This document shows, one piece after another, positions 18,485-27,734 of a DNA stretch of 41,234 nt. The notes under the pieces were generated by a model. It had not been told where the DNA came from, did not search any database, and saw nothing but the letters and a program-made list of their open reading frames with translations. The stretch is from positions 1 through 41,234 of the IMG/VR virus record IMGVR_UViG_3300030117_006378; one strand, written 5' to 3'. Position numbers and translations under genes: made by a program. The number at the start of each line of letters is the position of its first letter. The first letter of the stretch is position 1. The stretch comes from a virus.

Positions 18485-20371
18485 ATGGATGACCGAGAGG
18501 TACTGGCCCGCGCAGACCAGATTCTGAGGATGGCTGACGTGGAGCCCGGCCAGCTCACCGTCGAGAACTTCTTCCAGTACGCAGAGCTTGTATCCCAGTG
18601 CGTCCGAGATTGGCCCCAGAGAAAGAAAGACGACACACCCTGGCTCATGGACTGGGCCAAGCGCTTTCGTGGCTTGTACGACAATTTCGACCGTATCGTG
18701 GCTGCTGACCCTATGATCCTGTACCGGCCAGCCAACAGGGCAGCGCTGGAGTTTCACTCATCGAACGCGTTTGTTCGCTACTTCAGAGCTGGGAACCGGA
18801 CATCTAAAACTCAATCGGGGTATGCAGAGCACTACTTTGTGACTACAGAACAGCACAAGTGGCGGGAGTTTCCCACCGGCCCTCATTCTACATTCATCAT
18901 CGGGGTCAACTTTTCCAAGTACTGCCCAGCTGTTTTCGAGAAGAAATTTCTCACCGGGGAGCAAGGGAACCCGCTGAGCCCTATGTTTCCGGCTGGCGGG
19001 AAGTGGCTGCACCGCTATGACGAGCGGCGTCATGAAATTCAAATCGCGTGTCCCAAGTGTGCGAATGCGGGGAAAGCTGCTACATGCCCGCACCCGAAGA
19101 GCACTATCCGGCTCTTCTCGGATACCGAGGGATGGGAAGTGTTGCAGGGGGGCTCGTATGTCCTCGGCCACTTCGATGAGCATATCGACGAAGAGTTCTT
19201 TAACGAGTCTGTTCAGCGTATCCAAACTGCTGGTCGTTCTTCTTGTCTGCTCGTAACCGGCACTCCTCTCCATGGTCACGAGGCTTGGGAGCATCAGCGT
19301 CTGACAAAGATTCACCTTGAGGGGCCGCCAAGGAACAGGATCTCCCCCGAAGATCCAAGCAGCGCCCCCTTCGTCTCTTTGCATGAGATTGACCAGTTTG
19401 AAGCGGGCCTCGTTCCGCACGAACGAATCAAGATGTCGATGGGCATTATGGATGAGTTCGAGGTTGAGAGTCGTGTCTACGGGCGGCCTGCCCCACTAGC
19501 CAAAAACCCAGTCTTCAACCGGAAGGCTCTTGCCGAACTTCGGCGATCGTCCACTTCCCCCGGACGTGGAGTTCTGAGGGTTGAGGAAGACACCCTGGCT
19601 GTTAACATCGTGGACACCACGCGCTTTGGTTTCCATGAGCAGGACGATGGCCCGCTTCGCATCTGGGAAGAACCTGTTGCCGGTGGCAAGTACATTGTTT
19701 CAGTAGATACCGCTAAAGGCCTGGCCGGGCGGGATGCCAGTTGTGCCTCTGTGCTCAAGGTATGCGGGAGTGAGATATCCCCAAGGCTCTCTCTCGTTGC
19801 ACAGTGGCACGGCTGGATTAACCCGCTGCTGTATGCGGAGGAAGTCTTTAAGCTGGCAGTGTGGTACAATTCCGCACTTACCGTCATCGAGCTTACGGGC
19901 GGATACGGTGAGGCGGTAATGCTGAAGATGCGCCAGGACTACTGCTACTGGAACCTTTTCAGAGACGAGAGCAACCACGCCCAGGCTGGACACACGATGG
20001 ATAGCCGCTACGGCGTGGAGACAAACATTCGAACCAAGCCGTTTATGGTTGCCGCATTGCAGCAATTCGTAAGCGACCGAGCAATTGATATCTGGTGCGA
20101 GGCGACCATCAGCGAAATGGTGGCGTTTGAGCAGGAGCGCACGAAGTCTGGCCTTACCACGCGCTACCGAGGAGTGAGCGGGGCTCATGACGACCGGGTG
20201 ATGAGTCTTGTCATCGGAGCGAGTGTGGCGTTATCATCGGCTGTGCTTGAGTTTACAGCTTCTGAGCCAGAGGGCTTGCTGGATATTAAAGGCAAGTACG
20301 ATACAGAGTGGGAGAAAATCCACCAGGACATCAGGGACAGCGATTCAGTTGACCCGTTTGACTTTCAGTGA
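18485..20371 (+). CDS. Terminase large subunit
   Basis: 628 aa from ATG 18485, four bases after the previous stop. Motifs: a Walker A variant AGNRTSKTQSG (residues 102-112), Walker B VLGHFDEH with Asp231 and Glu232, a coupling motif LLVTGTPLHG, and the nuclease residues in IVSVDTAKGLAGRDAS and GAHDDRVMSLVIG. It drives ATP-dependent DNA packaging and cuts the concatemer. Between Walker A and B sits CPKCANAGKAATCPHP (189-204), a zinc-knuckle-like insertion. An upstream in-frame GTG (18452) lies in the previous gene and is not the likely start. Confidence 0.95.
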   Translation: MDDREVLARADQILRMADVEPGQLTVENFFQYAELVSQCVRDWPQRKKDDTPWLMDWAKRFRGLYDNFDRIVAADPMILYRPANRAALEFHSSNAFVRYFRAGNRTSKTQSGYAEHYFVTTEQHKWREFPTGPHSTFIIGVNFSKYCPAVFEKKFLTGEQGNPLSPMFPAGGKWLHRYDERRHEIQIACPKCANAGKAATCPHPKSTIRLFSDTEGWEVLQGGSYVLGHFDEHIDEEFFNESVQRIQTAGRSSCLLVTGTPLHGHEAWEHQRLTKIHLEGPPRNRISPEDPSSAPFVSLHEIDQFEAGLVPHERIKMSMGIMDEFEVESRVYGRPAPLAKNPVFNRKALAELRRSSTSPGRGVLRVEEDTLAVNIVDTTRFGFHEQDDGPLRIWEEPVAGGKYIVSVDTAKGLAGRDASCASVLKVCGSEISPRLSLVAQWHGWINPLLYAEEVFKLAVWYNSALTVIELTGGYGEAVMLKMRQDYCYWNLFRDESNHAQAGHTMDSRYGVETNIRTKPFMVAALQQFVSDRAIDIWCEATISEMVAFEQERTKSGLTTRYRGVSGAHDDRVMSLVIGASVALSSAVLEFTASEPEGLLDIKGKYDTEWEKIHQDIRDSDSVDPFDFQ

Positions 20372-20378
20372 GGGCAGC

Positions 20379-20699
20379 ATGGAGGCAGCGGTAGCAGGAT
20401 TGGTTGGGATTGGTTTGGCCATGTGCGCTCTAAGTGCTTTCTCCATGTTCAGAACTCAGAACCTACTGAAGGAAGTTCACAAGGAGTATGCCGGTGTAAT
20501 CAACAATGCGATGATTCACCTCAAGGCGCAGAATGTTGAGCAGGCCGTGCATGCAAAGACGATGGAAAAAGAGGCGGATGTTCGGGTAGAAATGCTGAAA
20601 GACGCACTGAGTCATGAGGCAGAGCAGGCGGATGAGCCCAAATATGTCCACACGGATGACGGACGCACGATAGACTTACGTGACTACGAACTAGTTTAG
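20379..20699 (+). CDS. Membrane-anchored helical protein, unknown function
   Basis: 106 aa from ATG 20379 after GAGGGCAGC. Residues 3-22 (AAVAGLVGIGLAMCALSAFS) are one membrane segment; the rest is a long charged helix (EQAVHAKTMEKEADVRVEML). The layout is like inner-membrane spanins, but it lies in the packaging module. It might be a virion or host-membrane factor. Confidence 0.65.
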   Translation: MEAAVAGLVGIGLAMCALSAFSMFRTQNLLKEVHKEYAGVINNAMIHLKAQNVEQAVHAKTMEKEADVRVEMLKDALSHEAEQADEPKYVHTDDGRTIDLRDYELV

Positions 20700-20708
20700 G
20701 AGAGCAAG

Positions 20709-22343
20709 ATGGCAAGAGTGGATATCGGGGACATTCTTTTTGGAAGACTTCCGAGGCCTGGTGAGCCATCGGTTCAGACCGGCCCAATCACCATGGGCCC
20801 CATGGCTAGGCCCCCGGTAGACTTGCGGCGAGACCTGCTTGAAACGCTTGCATTGTCTGGAAGCCCTGATGATTCTTTTCCTATGCAGTACGGCGAAGCT
20901 GAGCGGATGAGGATTGCCGACATGATGGCTAATCCTGGGAAATACGAGCAGCCCGCTGTCTCTTTAGGGCAGCCAACCATTGGGGGCCAGGCGCCCGCTT
21001 TTGGAGGCATGGAGGTTCGGGGGTTTAGAGACCCAGTTCCTCAGAGAGTAGACCTAAGCCAGGACCTTGCAAATATCCTTGCCAGTTCTGGAAGCCCGGA
21101 CGACTCCTTCCCCATGCAATACCGCGAGGGTGAGCGCATGCGGATTGCGGACATGGTGGCAAACCCACAGAGATACGAGGAGCCGCCTCCGGGCCCCGAG
21201 GTGTTGCAGTTTGGGGGTCCGCCACCGGGGACTTTTGAGTTTGACTTTGACCGACCACCAGTGCCGCCGATGGTGGACCTGGGGCGAGACCTGGACCAAA
21301 CGTTAGCGGCATCCGGAAGCCCGGATGACTCCTTCCCCATGCAGTACGGCGAGGGCGAAAGAATGCGCATCGCTGACATGATGGCCAACCCTCAAAAGTA
21401 TGAACAAGGCCCAGCCGCTCTTGGGCAGCTGCCGCTGGAGGCTATTCCCGGAAGACAGGACCAGCAGCTTCGATCTGGATTGTCGGCAATGATGGGGGCG
21501 CCGTCTGGCCCAGGTCCGGTGGACTTGAACCAGGAGCTTATGGCCAGCACCATGGCAGGGCCATCTATTCCTCAGGGCGCGATGATGAGTTCAGTCGGGG
21601 GACCAGCGGGTGACCCGATGGCAGAGGCATATGTGCCACAGGATGCAATGATGAGCGGACCAACCGCCGCACCTTTGCCCACACCTTCAGTGGACTCAAT
21701 GGGTGAGTCTTTTGGGGGCGTTGATTACCAGAGAGCCCGTCTCAACAGGATGATTGAGGGCATGTTCCAGCCTGACTATCTTGGAGTTGATACAGGCGCT
21801 CCCGCATTTCCTCGAATGGGGCCTGGTGCTGGGATGGGCATGAGCGCTCAGATGGACCAACCAGCGCAGCCGGGCGGCACAGCGAAAAGGGGTAAGCCAG
21901 CAAGCCGAATGCAGAACGAGGTAATGGCTCTCTTCAACGACATGGGGGACTATAACAGCTGGTACAACAGCTTGCCCGCGTCTGCGAAAGAGGGCAACAA
22001 GCTCAACAACTGGACGAAGGTGATGAAGTATATCACTGAAAACCCAGGCTCTTTGCCAATGGGGCCACCAGTAGAGCTTGCAGGACCAGCCCCTGCTACG
22101 GCAGAGTCCTTAGCCCCGGAGACCTTTCCAGGGCAACGGCCAGTTCTCCGGCTTCCGCCGCTAGACATAAGTGATTACGTGACTGAACTAAGAAGGCAGT
22201 ATGAGCTAGCCTATGACCCACGGTCAGAGGCAGACAAAATGCTTAATCCAAAGCCACCAGGGGTTAGGTACCGGTACAACATGACAAGCCCTGGGAACCT
22301 GTTCCCAGAGCGGCCCATTGCTGGCGTTCCGTACCGCCCCTAA
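20709..22343 (+). CDS. Pro/Met-rich protein with three internal 45-aa repeats
   Basis: 544 aa, ATG after TTAGGAGAGC. Three copies of a 45-residue unit occupy residues 37-81, 114-158 and 189-233; each contains SGSPDDSFPMQY, ERMRIADM and ANPxxYE. A fourth, VDLNQEL near 275, may be a remnant. The rest is Pro/Gly/Met-rich and probably disordered, apart from a helical patch (SRMQNEVMALFNDMGDYNSW) near 400. Its location between terminase and portal suggests a virion, assembly or injected protein. No similar family is known to me. Confidence 0.8.
   Translation: MARVDIGDILFGRLPRPGEPSVQTGPITMGPMARPPVDLRRDLLETLALSGSPDDSFPMQYGEAERMRIADMMANPGKYEQPAVSLGQPTIGGQAPAFGGMEVRGFRDPVPQRVDLSQDLANILASSGSPDDSFPMQYREGERMRIADMVANPQRYEEPPPGPEVLQFGGPPPGTFEFDFDRPPVPPMVDLGRDLDQTLAASGSPDDSFPMQYGEGERMRIADMMANPQKYEQGPAALGQLPLEAIPGRQDQQLRSGLSAMMGAPSGPGPVDLNQELMASTMAGPSIPQGAMMSSVGGPAGDPMAEAYVPQDAMMSGPTAAPLPTPSVDSMGESFGGVDYQRARLNRMIEGMFQPDYLGVDTGAPAFPRMGPGAGMGMSAQMDQPAQPGGTAKRGKPASRMQNEVMALFNDMGDYNSWYNSLPASAKEGNKLNNWTKVMKYITENPGSLPMGPPVELAGPAPATAESLAPETFPGQRPVLRLPPLDISDYVTELRRQYELAYDPRSEADKMLNPKPPGVRYRYNMTSPGNLFPERPIAGVPYRP
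20817..21407 (+). repeat. Three dispersed copies of a 135-bp coding repeat
   Basis: Copies at 20817-20951, 21048-21182 and 21273-21407, separated by 96 and 90 bases. The protein units are nearly identical while many third codon positions differ (for example, the serine and aspartate codons), so the duplication is old and the amino acids are under selection. Confidence 0.85.
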
Positions 22344-22361
22344 ACCCAGCAGGAGTTAGAC

Positions 22362-22679
22362 ATGCCCAAGAATTCAATAGGACAGATGACCGGCTATGAC
22401 TCGATGGACGACTATGGGCCGCTAGAGCCAGAGGACATGTATGAGTCTGTTGGAAACCCTGTTGTTGATGGGGACATGTTTCCAAACGACCCTCAGTTTA
22501 TGCCGTCAGGGCAGGTGTTTGAGGAAGAGGCCCCACAGATGGCGCCTGATGGTGGCGACATGATGTCGTACCAGAAGATGATTCACAAGATGCTTATGCA
22601 GAGAGCCGCTGCCAAGTCGAGGGGCTCAGAGACGTTCTCCAAGAAGAACATGAAAACAAACGATAGCGGAGAATACTGA
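22362..22679 (+). CDS. Acidic Met-rich small protein, unknown function
   Basis: 105 aa, ATG after AGGAG. It is acidic and Met/Asp/Pro-rich at the start (MDDYGPLEPEDMYESVG) with a helix in the middle (DMMSYQKMIHKMLMQRAAAK). It shares the Met/Pro/Gly style of the 544-aa neighbour. The stop overlaps the portal ATG (TGATG), so the two are translated together. A scaffold or portal-associated role is possible from position. Confidence 0.7.
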   Translation: MPKNSIGQMTGYDSMDDYGPLEPEDMYESVGNPVVDGDMFPNDPQFMPSGQVFEEEAPQMAPDGGDMMSYQKMIHKMLMQRAAAKSRGSETFSKKNMKTNDSGEY

Positions 22680-24970
22680 TGCCTCAGAACGGTGAAAGCC
22701 AGGACTTTGCCGGGATTGCTGATGGATACACGCCACCAGACCAGTACAGCGAGCCTGAAGAGCTAAAAAAGCTGGGAGCAAACCTGAAAGATTGGTTTGC
22801 AAAGGCGTACGAGGCAAGGACCGCATACGACCGAGACTGGGAGTTATACCGCCTGTATCTAAAGGGCGACCAGCTTGTCGTCAGGCACAAGGACACGGGG
22901 GAGGTTGTAAGGCTAACTGCGGAAGACTCAAAAAGATTGCGCAGTGTAAACAACGTGTTGCGCCCAACGGCAAGGTCCCTGGTCGGTAAACTAACGCGGA
23001 GTGTGCCTACTTGTACCGTGCTTCCTGCGACAACAGATGTCGAGGAGCAGCATGCAGCACGCGCAGCCAGCGCTTTTCTTCAGTATGTCAGGAGAAAGGA
23101 AGACCTGGACGTCAAATACCTGGATGTAAACAACAAGTTACCGTGGGCTGGTAACGCATTTATGCAGGTTTGCTGGGACAGCTCCGCCGGAGCAGACATC
23201 TCGTTCTGTGAGGTGTGTGACTTCTACGACTACGGTGACGACTTGCTTGGCGAAGAGTGCCCTCAGTGTGCAATGCAGAAGCAGCAGGAGATGATGCTGT
23301 ATCAGCAGAAGATGCAGGCTGAGATTGCAGGGGCCCAGCAAGAGCTTGCCCAGACGGGCATGCTGCCGGAGGCGCCAGACTCTCCGCCCGACGTCGAGCA
23401 GCTTGGGCCCTTGCCCCTTCAGCAAGAGGTGCCGACACTTATCGAGGCAAACGAGGGGGACGTAAAGGTTTACGTGCGAGACCCTAGGGATATTTTCATT
23501 GAGCCGGGAGCAGAGTCTTTAGAGCAGGCCCAGATGATCTGCTTTCGAGAGGTTGTCCCTGTTGCCACAGCGCGTCAAAGGTTCCCTGAGTTTGGAAACA
23601 TTATCTCCAGTGACTACGGCGTTATGGTCGATAGGACAGCTCAGCTTAGATACAACCAGGTCGATAGCTACGGAACAATCGAAGAGCTGGACGATCACTG
23701 CTACGTCTACGAGTACCATGAAGCGCCAACGCCCATGCATCGCAAGGGCAGAGTAATCTACATGGTTAACGAGTACGTGGTGAAGGTCATGGAGTCACCG
23801 TACGGCGCGTTTCGGCGGTTTCCGTTTTACCACTTTGGGTTCGACAAGAACGACGGGGAGTTCTGGCGGGAGCCATTTGCGGCGCAAGCTTGGCATCGAC
23901 AGCGAGAAATCAATCAGATTGAAACGCAGATACGCGAGCACGTTGAGCTTCTTCTTCGCCCGAAGTTTTTCAAAGCCATTGGCTCTCGCATTACAACTGA
24001 TGAGTTGTCGGCCACATCCGCTCAGGTCGTGAGTTACAACGCGGCTGCGGGTCGCAACTACTTTGAGAGTCCGCCACCAGTGCCCGCAGATATATTTAGA
24101 CGGAATGCACAGCTTGCAGCTGACATTCGAATGCAGGCTGCGGTTACTGACCAGGAGGCAGGCATCTCAATGTCCGACCCCAATGGTCGGGCGATGGCTA
24201 TTATTGAGGCCGAATCAGACCAACAAGTGGGCCCAATTCTCATGCGCAACAACAGCGAATGGCGTGAGATGCACCGCTGTATCTTGATGCTAGTTCAGAT
24301 GTACTACCATCCAGAGCGCAAGTTTCTGACGGCAGGCGCAGATGGGATGCAGACCTACTCGTTCGATGAGATTAGGCTTGAGCCAGGCTACGATATTCAG
24401 ATTGAGCAGGAGGACGGGCTGAGTCGAAACCCGGCTGTTCGTCTAACGCAAGCTCTGGATCTTATGAATGCTGGTGTGTTTATGGATCAACAAACAGGCG
24501 CTCCCGACATCAAGGCGTTTATGCGTCACGCCAAGGTTAAGGTTCCCCACGCAGGTTACGATGACGAGGCGAGCGAGCGGGCTGTGGCTGCGAAGATTCC
24601 ATACCTTATCGAGCAAGGTCAGCCATTTATCCCATCAGTAGAAGATGACCCCATGATTTTTGCGGAGGAGCTTCTTGGGTGGCTTCGCGGTCCTGGCAGA
24701 CGGGCAGACCCAGCCGTGCGAGACCAGTGTCGGCAGGTGTGGATGTTCTACGTTGGCTGGGCGATGCAGGGCCAACCCCCAGCTCCGGTTAGTGGAATGC
24801 CTGGCGGACCGGACCAGACAAACATGGGCGGAACGCCAAACAACCCAGGCAGACTTGGGACTGACATGGCTCCAGGTGGAGACATTTCAAGTGACGCCGG
24901 GGCTCAGGTTGGTCAAGCCGACCGGGCAGCCGAGGGCGTAGCCAGGGTTCAGCAGAACCGCGAGGGCTGA
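22679..24970 (+). CDS. Portal protein
   Basis: 763 aa. The N-terminal pattern (DRDWELYRLYLKGDQ, then NNVLRPTARSLVGKLTRSVP) and the acidic, Pro-rich C-terminus resemble portals of podoviruses, P22 gp1 type. The portal is the twelve-subunit ring at the capsid vertex through which DNA moves. An unusual feature is a four-Cys zinc ribbon at Cys177-x2-Cys180 and Cys194-x2-Cys197 (FCEVCDF; EECPQCA). The region 198-260 is a Gln/Met-rich coiled coil. It precedes the scaffold and capsid genes, as usual. Confidence 0.9.
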   Translation: MPQNGESQDFAGIADGYTPPDQYSEPEELKKLGANLKDWFAKAYEARTAYDRDWELYRLYLKGDQLVVRHKDTGEVVRLTAEDSKRLRSVNNVLRPTARSLVGKLTRSVPTCTVLPATTDVEEQHAARAASAFLQYVRRKEDLDVKYLDVNNKLPWAGNAFMQVCWDSSAGADISFCEVCDFYDYGDDLLGEECPQCAMQKQQEMMLYQQKMQAEIAGAQQELAQTGMLPEAPDSPPDVEQLGPLPLQQEVPTLIEANEGDVKVYVRDPRDIFIEPGAESLEQAQMICFREVVPVATARQRFPEFGNIISSDYGVMVDRTAQLRYNQVDSYGTIEELDDHCYVYEYHEAPTPMHRKGRVIYMVNEYVVKVMESPYGAFRRFPFYHFGFDKNDGEFWREPFAAQAWHRQREINQIETQIREHVELLLRPKFFKAIGSRITTDELSATSAQVVSYNAAAGRNYFESPPPVPADIFRRNAQLAADIRMQAAVTDQEAGISMSDPNGRAMAIIEAESDQQVGPILMRNNSEWREMHRCILMLVQMYYHPERKFLTAGADGMQTYSFDEIRLEPGYDIQIEQEDGLSRNPAVRLTQALDLMNAGVFMDQQTGAPDIKAFMRHAKVKVPHAGYDDEASERAVAAKIPYLIEQGQPFIPSVEDDPMIFAEELLGWLRGPGRRADPAVRDQCRQVWMFYVGWAMQGQPPAPVSGMPGGPDQTNMGGTPNNPGRLGTDMAPGGDISSDAGAQVGQADRAAEGVARVQQNREG

Positions 24971-25013
24971 CGCCGAAGATCCCCTCATCGGGCGAAGATG
25001 CCCCCTCTCAGAA

Positions 25014-25105
25014 GAGGGAACCTTCGGGGTTCGAGGGAACCTTCGGGGCCCGAATTGCAGGATTCGCAGAAACCGCAGGATTCGCAGAAACCGCAGGATT
25101 CGCAG
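25014..25105 (+). repeat. Two short tandem repeat sets
   Basis: GAGGGAACCTTCGGGG occurs at 25014-25029 and 25033-25048. An 18-bp unit, GCAGGATTCGCAGAAACC, occurs at 25057-25074 and 25075-25092, with a third partial copy at 25093-25105. Neither is coding. Confidence 0.85.
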
Positions 25106-25289
25106 CTCATCCTTAATGGGTGATTTTAGAAAAATCTAAACTGCCACTGTTCGAGTGTTCAGTGACAGTTACTTTGAAGTAACCGTCCCACAGAAATAGT
25201 GAGACCCCCCCCTGTCTCTCACTACCCTGTATCCATTCGTTTACACTTGTATCTACTTGTTTACATAATTGCCCAACGTGAAACGTTTG

Positions 25290-25318
25290 TTGACACAACC
25301 TGTCTCCAGTTGTTTAAT
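25290..25318 (+). promoter_or_regulatory. Sigma70-type promoter for the scaffold/capsid genes
   Basis: TTGACA (25290-25295), 17 bases, TTTAAT (25313-25318): a perfect -35, ideal spacing and a good -10. A weaker TTTACA-18-CATAAT stands at 25240-25269. The start would be near 25325, about 90 bases before ATG 25417. It is the best promoter visible in the window. Confidence 0.7.
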
Positions 25319-25416
25319 TGCATTGCAGTCGAAGGTATCGAGTCGCGACGTAATCGCTGTAACCGGAGAATGCACCTGTAATCGTTTTGCGGACGTAATT
25401 CGCTGGAGGGATTGAA

Positions 25417-26427
25417 ATGGCAGATGTGTCGATGGGTGACGTTGGTGATGCTTCAGATAATGAAGGGTTGCCACTTGAAGGTGCGGTAGATGATTCTGCG
25501 CTGGAGGATTACTCAGGCTTTCAAGGCTTGAGTGATGAGCTTGGCCAAGAGTCGGGCTACTCAGAAGACGCGGAGCCAGAAGAGCCCGAATATGTAGATC
25601 GTGGGATTGATAGTCTGTCTCTTGAGGGTGAGTCTGAAGAACCAGACGAGCCAACGCCTAGGGCGCAAAAAAGAATTCAGACCTTATCAAGCCGCACGAA
25701 AGAGCTGGAGGAACAGCTTGGACAAACGCAGCAGTATTACCAGCAGCAGCTGGCTCAGATGCAGTATCAGATGCAGCAGCAGGCCAGTCAAAGGGGTAAT
25801 CAAGATGCGCTGTCTCAGCAGTTACAACTGCAACAACAACAGTTGCAGGCGCTTCAGCAGCAGAGGCAGAGAGAAGAGTACGACAGCCTGACTCCCATGG
25901 AGCAGCTTAAGCGTGACATCCTCAGAGAGGCGGGAGCGCAAAGCAGCCAAGCAGTTAGCCAACAGGTTACCGCTTTGCAGCAAGAGCTGAACAAAGAGAA
26001 GCAGGCCAGGGAGAAGGCTCGTCAGGAAGCTGACCGTAATGCACGCTACGCGTATTACACCCAGCAGACCGAGCAGGCCAGAAGCCAGACTCTTCTGAAT
26101 GGTTTTGCTGAGGAAGACGCAAGTCGTCTGGCAGCGGAAGCTGACGAGATGATTTTAGCATATGCAGGTGCATTTGGAATTGAGCCAAAGGAAGCTGCTG
26201 GAAAGCTCAAGGCGTACATGGACAATTACCACTTGGCTCGTCTTAAGACTCGGTCAAATGGTGAGGGTAAGAGGGTGCGTAAGAGTCGAGCAGTTCCAAG
26301 GCCAGCACCTGCGGGGCGCAGGCAGGCACGAGAGGGGATGGGAATGCCCACTCTGTCTCAGCTGCGCAAGGCAGGTTTTGATTCTCACGTAGACTGGATT
26401 GCGGCAAACGAGCCACCAGTCTCATAA
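25417..26427 (+). CDS. Scaffolding protein
   Basis: 336 aa; ATG after CTGGAGGG. The first 100 residues are acidic and disordered; residues 105-220 are a Gln-rich coiled coil (ELEEQLGQTQQYYQQQLAQM and onward); the C-terminus is basic (GKRVRKSRAVPRPAPAGRRQ). An acidic start, coiled-coil middle, basic end and a place directly before the capsid gene are the usual signs of a phage scaffold, which guides procapsid assembly and then leaves. Confidence 0.8.
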   Translation: MADVSMGDVGDASDNEGLPLEGAVDDSALEDYSGFQGLSDELGQESGYSEDAEPEEPEYVDRGIDSLSLEGESEEPDEPTPRAQKRIQTLSSRTKELEEQLGQTQQYYQQQLAQMQYQMQQQASQRGNQDALSQQLQLQQQQLQALQQQRQREEYDSLTPMEQLKRDILREAGAQSSQAVSQQVTALQQELNKEKQAREKARQEADRNARYAYYTQQTEQARSQTLLNGFAEEDASRLAAEADEMILAYAGAFGIEPKEAAGKLKAYMDNYHLARLKTRSNGEGKRVRKSRAVPRPAPAGRRQAREGMGMPTLSQLRKAGFDSHVDWIAANEPPVS

Positions 26428-26438
26428 GGAGTTCGGTT

Positions 26439-27677
26439 ATGGCGGGCGTAAATATTGACAACGTAGGCCTCACCTTCACCCGTTTTCTAGACGGTGTTGT
26501 TGAGACTTTAAATCACACATCAAAAGCACGATCGCTGGTTCGCCAGCAGGACAAGTGGACTGGTTCTCACATCGAGGGTCGTATCCACACCGCACGCAGC
26601 ACTGCGATTGGTTATGTTCAGGATGGTGGGGCTTTTCCTGTAGCGGATAAGCAAGACTATACTCCGTACAAGGCTTACCGTAAGTTCACCGTTGGCTCTG
26701 TTCAGATTACTGACGGTGCTATGGCTACTGCGGCAAAGTCACCAAACGTAGCGCGAGATGTTGTTACCTCTGAGGTCAAAGGCCTTATGAACAACATTCT
26801 TAAGTTTGAGAACGGCTTCTTCTTCCGTGACGGTTCAGGCACCGTGGCAACTTTGACCAATGGTCAGTCAAGCGGCACTACGTCTGACGTTCGGGTTGAT
26901 GATGCTCGTTTGATTTGGGACGGCGGTACCTACAACATGTTCCCCGCTGATCTTAGCACCAAAGACGGTGACATTACGATTAGCAATGTTGAGAGCGCTC
27001 TTCACACAAGCGGAGATTCTCTAATTAACCTGAGCAACGCTGGCGGATTGCCTGCCACTACAGCCGACGCTGATGTTCTTGTTTGGAATGGAACCAAGAA
27101 CCGAGCAATTACCGGGTTAGATAAGCTTATTGATGACTCCTTAAGTGGGGATTTTCAGGGCGTAACGATGGCCAACTTCCCTCGTTACACATCTACGGTC
27201 CTAAGCAACAGCGGCACAAAGCGAGATCTTACTCCGTCTTTGTTCCGCTCAATGCTTGCTGGAATTCAGACCCGATCTGGTTCAGAGCGACCTGCTGATG
27301 GGCTTTCCGTTCTTTGTGATTCCTGGCAGGCAATTAACGTTGAAGAGCTGTACGAAGGTGAGCTTCGGCTTACACCCGACACCAACGTAGGTGGCCTTTC
27401 GGTTGCAGCGTTTCAGTCAGCTCTTGGGCGAATTGATATCATTGTTGATACCGATTGCTTGCACAACAAGATGTTCTTCTGTGACTTCTCAAAGATTTAT
27501 CGAGCAGTTCAGAAGCAGCTTGGCTGGCGTCGCGAAGGTGGCAGCATCTTCAAGCGCTCTGATGTTTCTGGTGTGTACACTGCTACTGCAATTGAGATTG
27601 CAGAGCTGTACATCAAAGAACGATACACCAGCGGCAAGATTGAAGACCTCAACGAAAGCCGCAACATCGCGTACTAA
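26439..27677 (+). CDS. Major capsid protein
   Basis: 412 aa, ATG after AAGGAG. Composition and length fit the P22-like/HK97-fold capsid group: an N-terminal helix (TRFLDGVVETLNHTSKARSL), a glycine- and aromatic-rich E-loop region (AIGYVQDGGAFPVADKQDYT), and a C-terminal DxxxxNKMFFCDFSK-type strand followed by a hypervariable basic turn. It lies after the scaffold and is followed by a strong terminator, as expected for the most abundant protein. Confidence 0.85.
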   Translation: MAGVNIDNVGLTFTRFLDGVVETLNHTSKARSLVRQQDKWTGSHIEGRIHTARSTAIGYVQDGGAFPVADKQDYTPYKAYRKFTVGSVQITDGAMATAAKSPNVARDVVTSEVKGLMNNILKFENGFFFRDGSGTVATLTNGQSSGTTSDVRVDDARLIWDGGTYNMFPADLSTKDGDITISNVESALHTSGDSLINLSNAGGLPATTADADVLVWNGTKNRAITGLDKLIDDSLSGDFQGVTMANFPRYTSTVLSNSGTKRDLTPSLFRSMLAGIQTRSGSERPADGLSVLCDSWQAINVEELYEGELRLTPDTNVGGLSVAAFQSALGRIDIIVDTDCLHNKMFFCDFSKIYRAVQKQLGWRREGGSIFKRSDVSGVYTATAIEIAELYIKERYTSGKIEDLNESRNIAY

Positions 27678-27689
27678 TAGGCCTGTGGA

Positions 27690-27711
27690 GGGGGGCTCCG
27701 GCCCCCCTTTT
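27690..27711 (+). terminator. Rho-independent terminator after the capsid gene
   Basis: GGGGGG (27690-27695), loop CTCCGG, CCCCCC (27702-27707), TTTT. It lies 12 bases after the capsid stop. Partial read-through presumably feeds the tail genes, as there is no clear promoter in the 23 bases before the next gene. Confidence 0.85.
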
Positions 27712-27734
27712 GGTTGGTTTGGAGGAGGTTTGTT

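Larger units (their letters stand above)
24971..25416 (+). promoter_or_regulatory. Non-coding island between portal and scaffold genes
   Basis: 446 bases with no plausible gene. It begins with several GC-rich hairpins (CCCTCT-CAGA-AGAGGG; TTCGGG-G-CCCGAA), continues with two sets of short tandem repeats, two further hairpins (CTGCCACTG/CAGTGACAG at 25141-25149/25160-25168; GTTACTT-TG-AAGTAAC at 25168-25183), and ends with promoters. The likely logic is termination after the portal gene and a fresh start for the highly expressed capsid genes. Confidence 0.65.

Noticed and set aside
24971-25105. CRISPR array from the 18-bp repeats
   Set aside because: The repeats are directly adjacent without unique spacers, and there are only 2-3 units.
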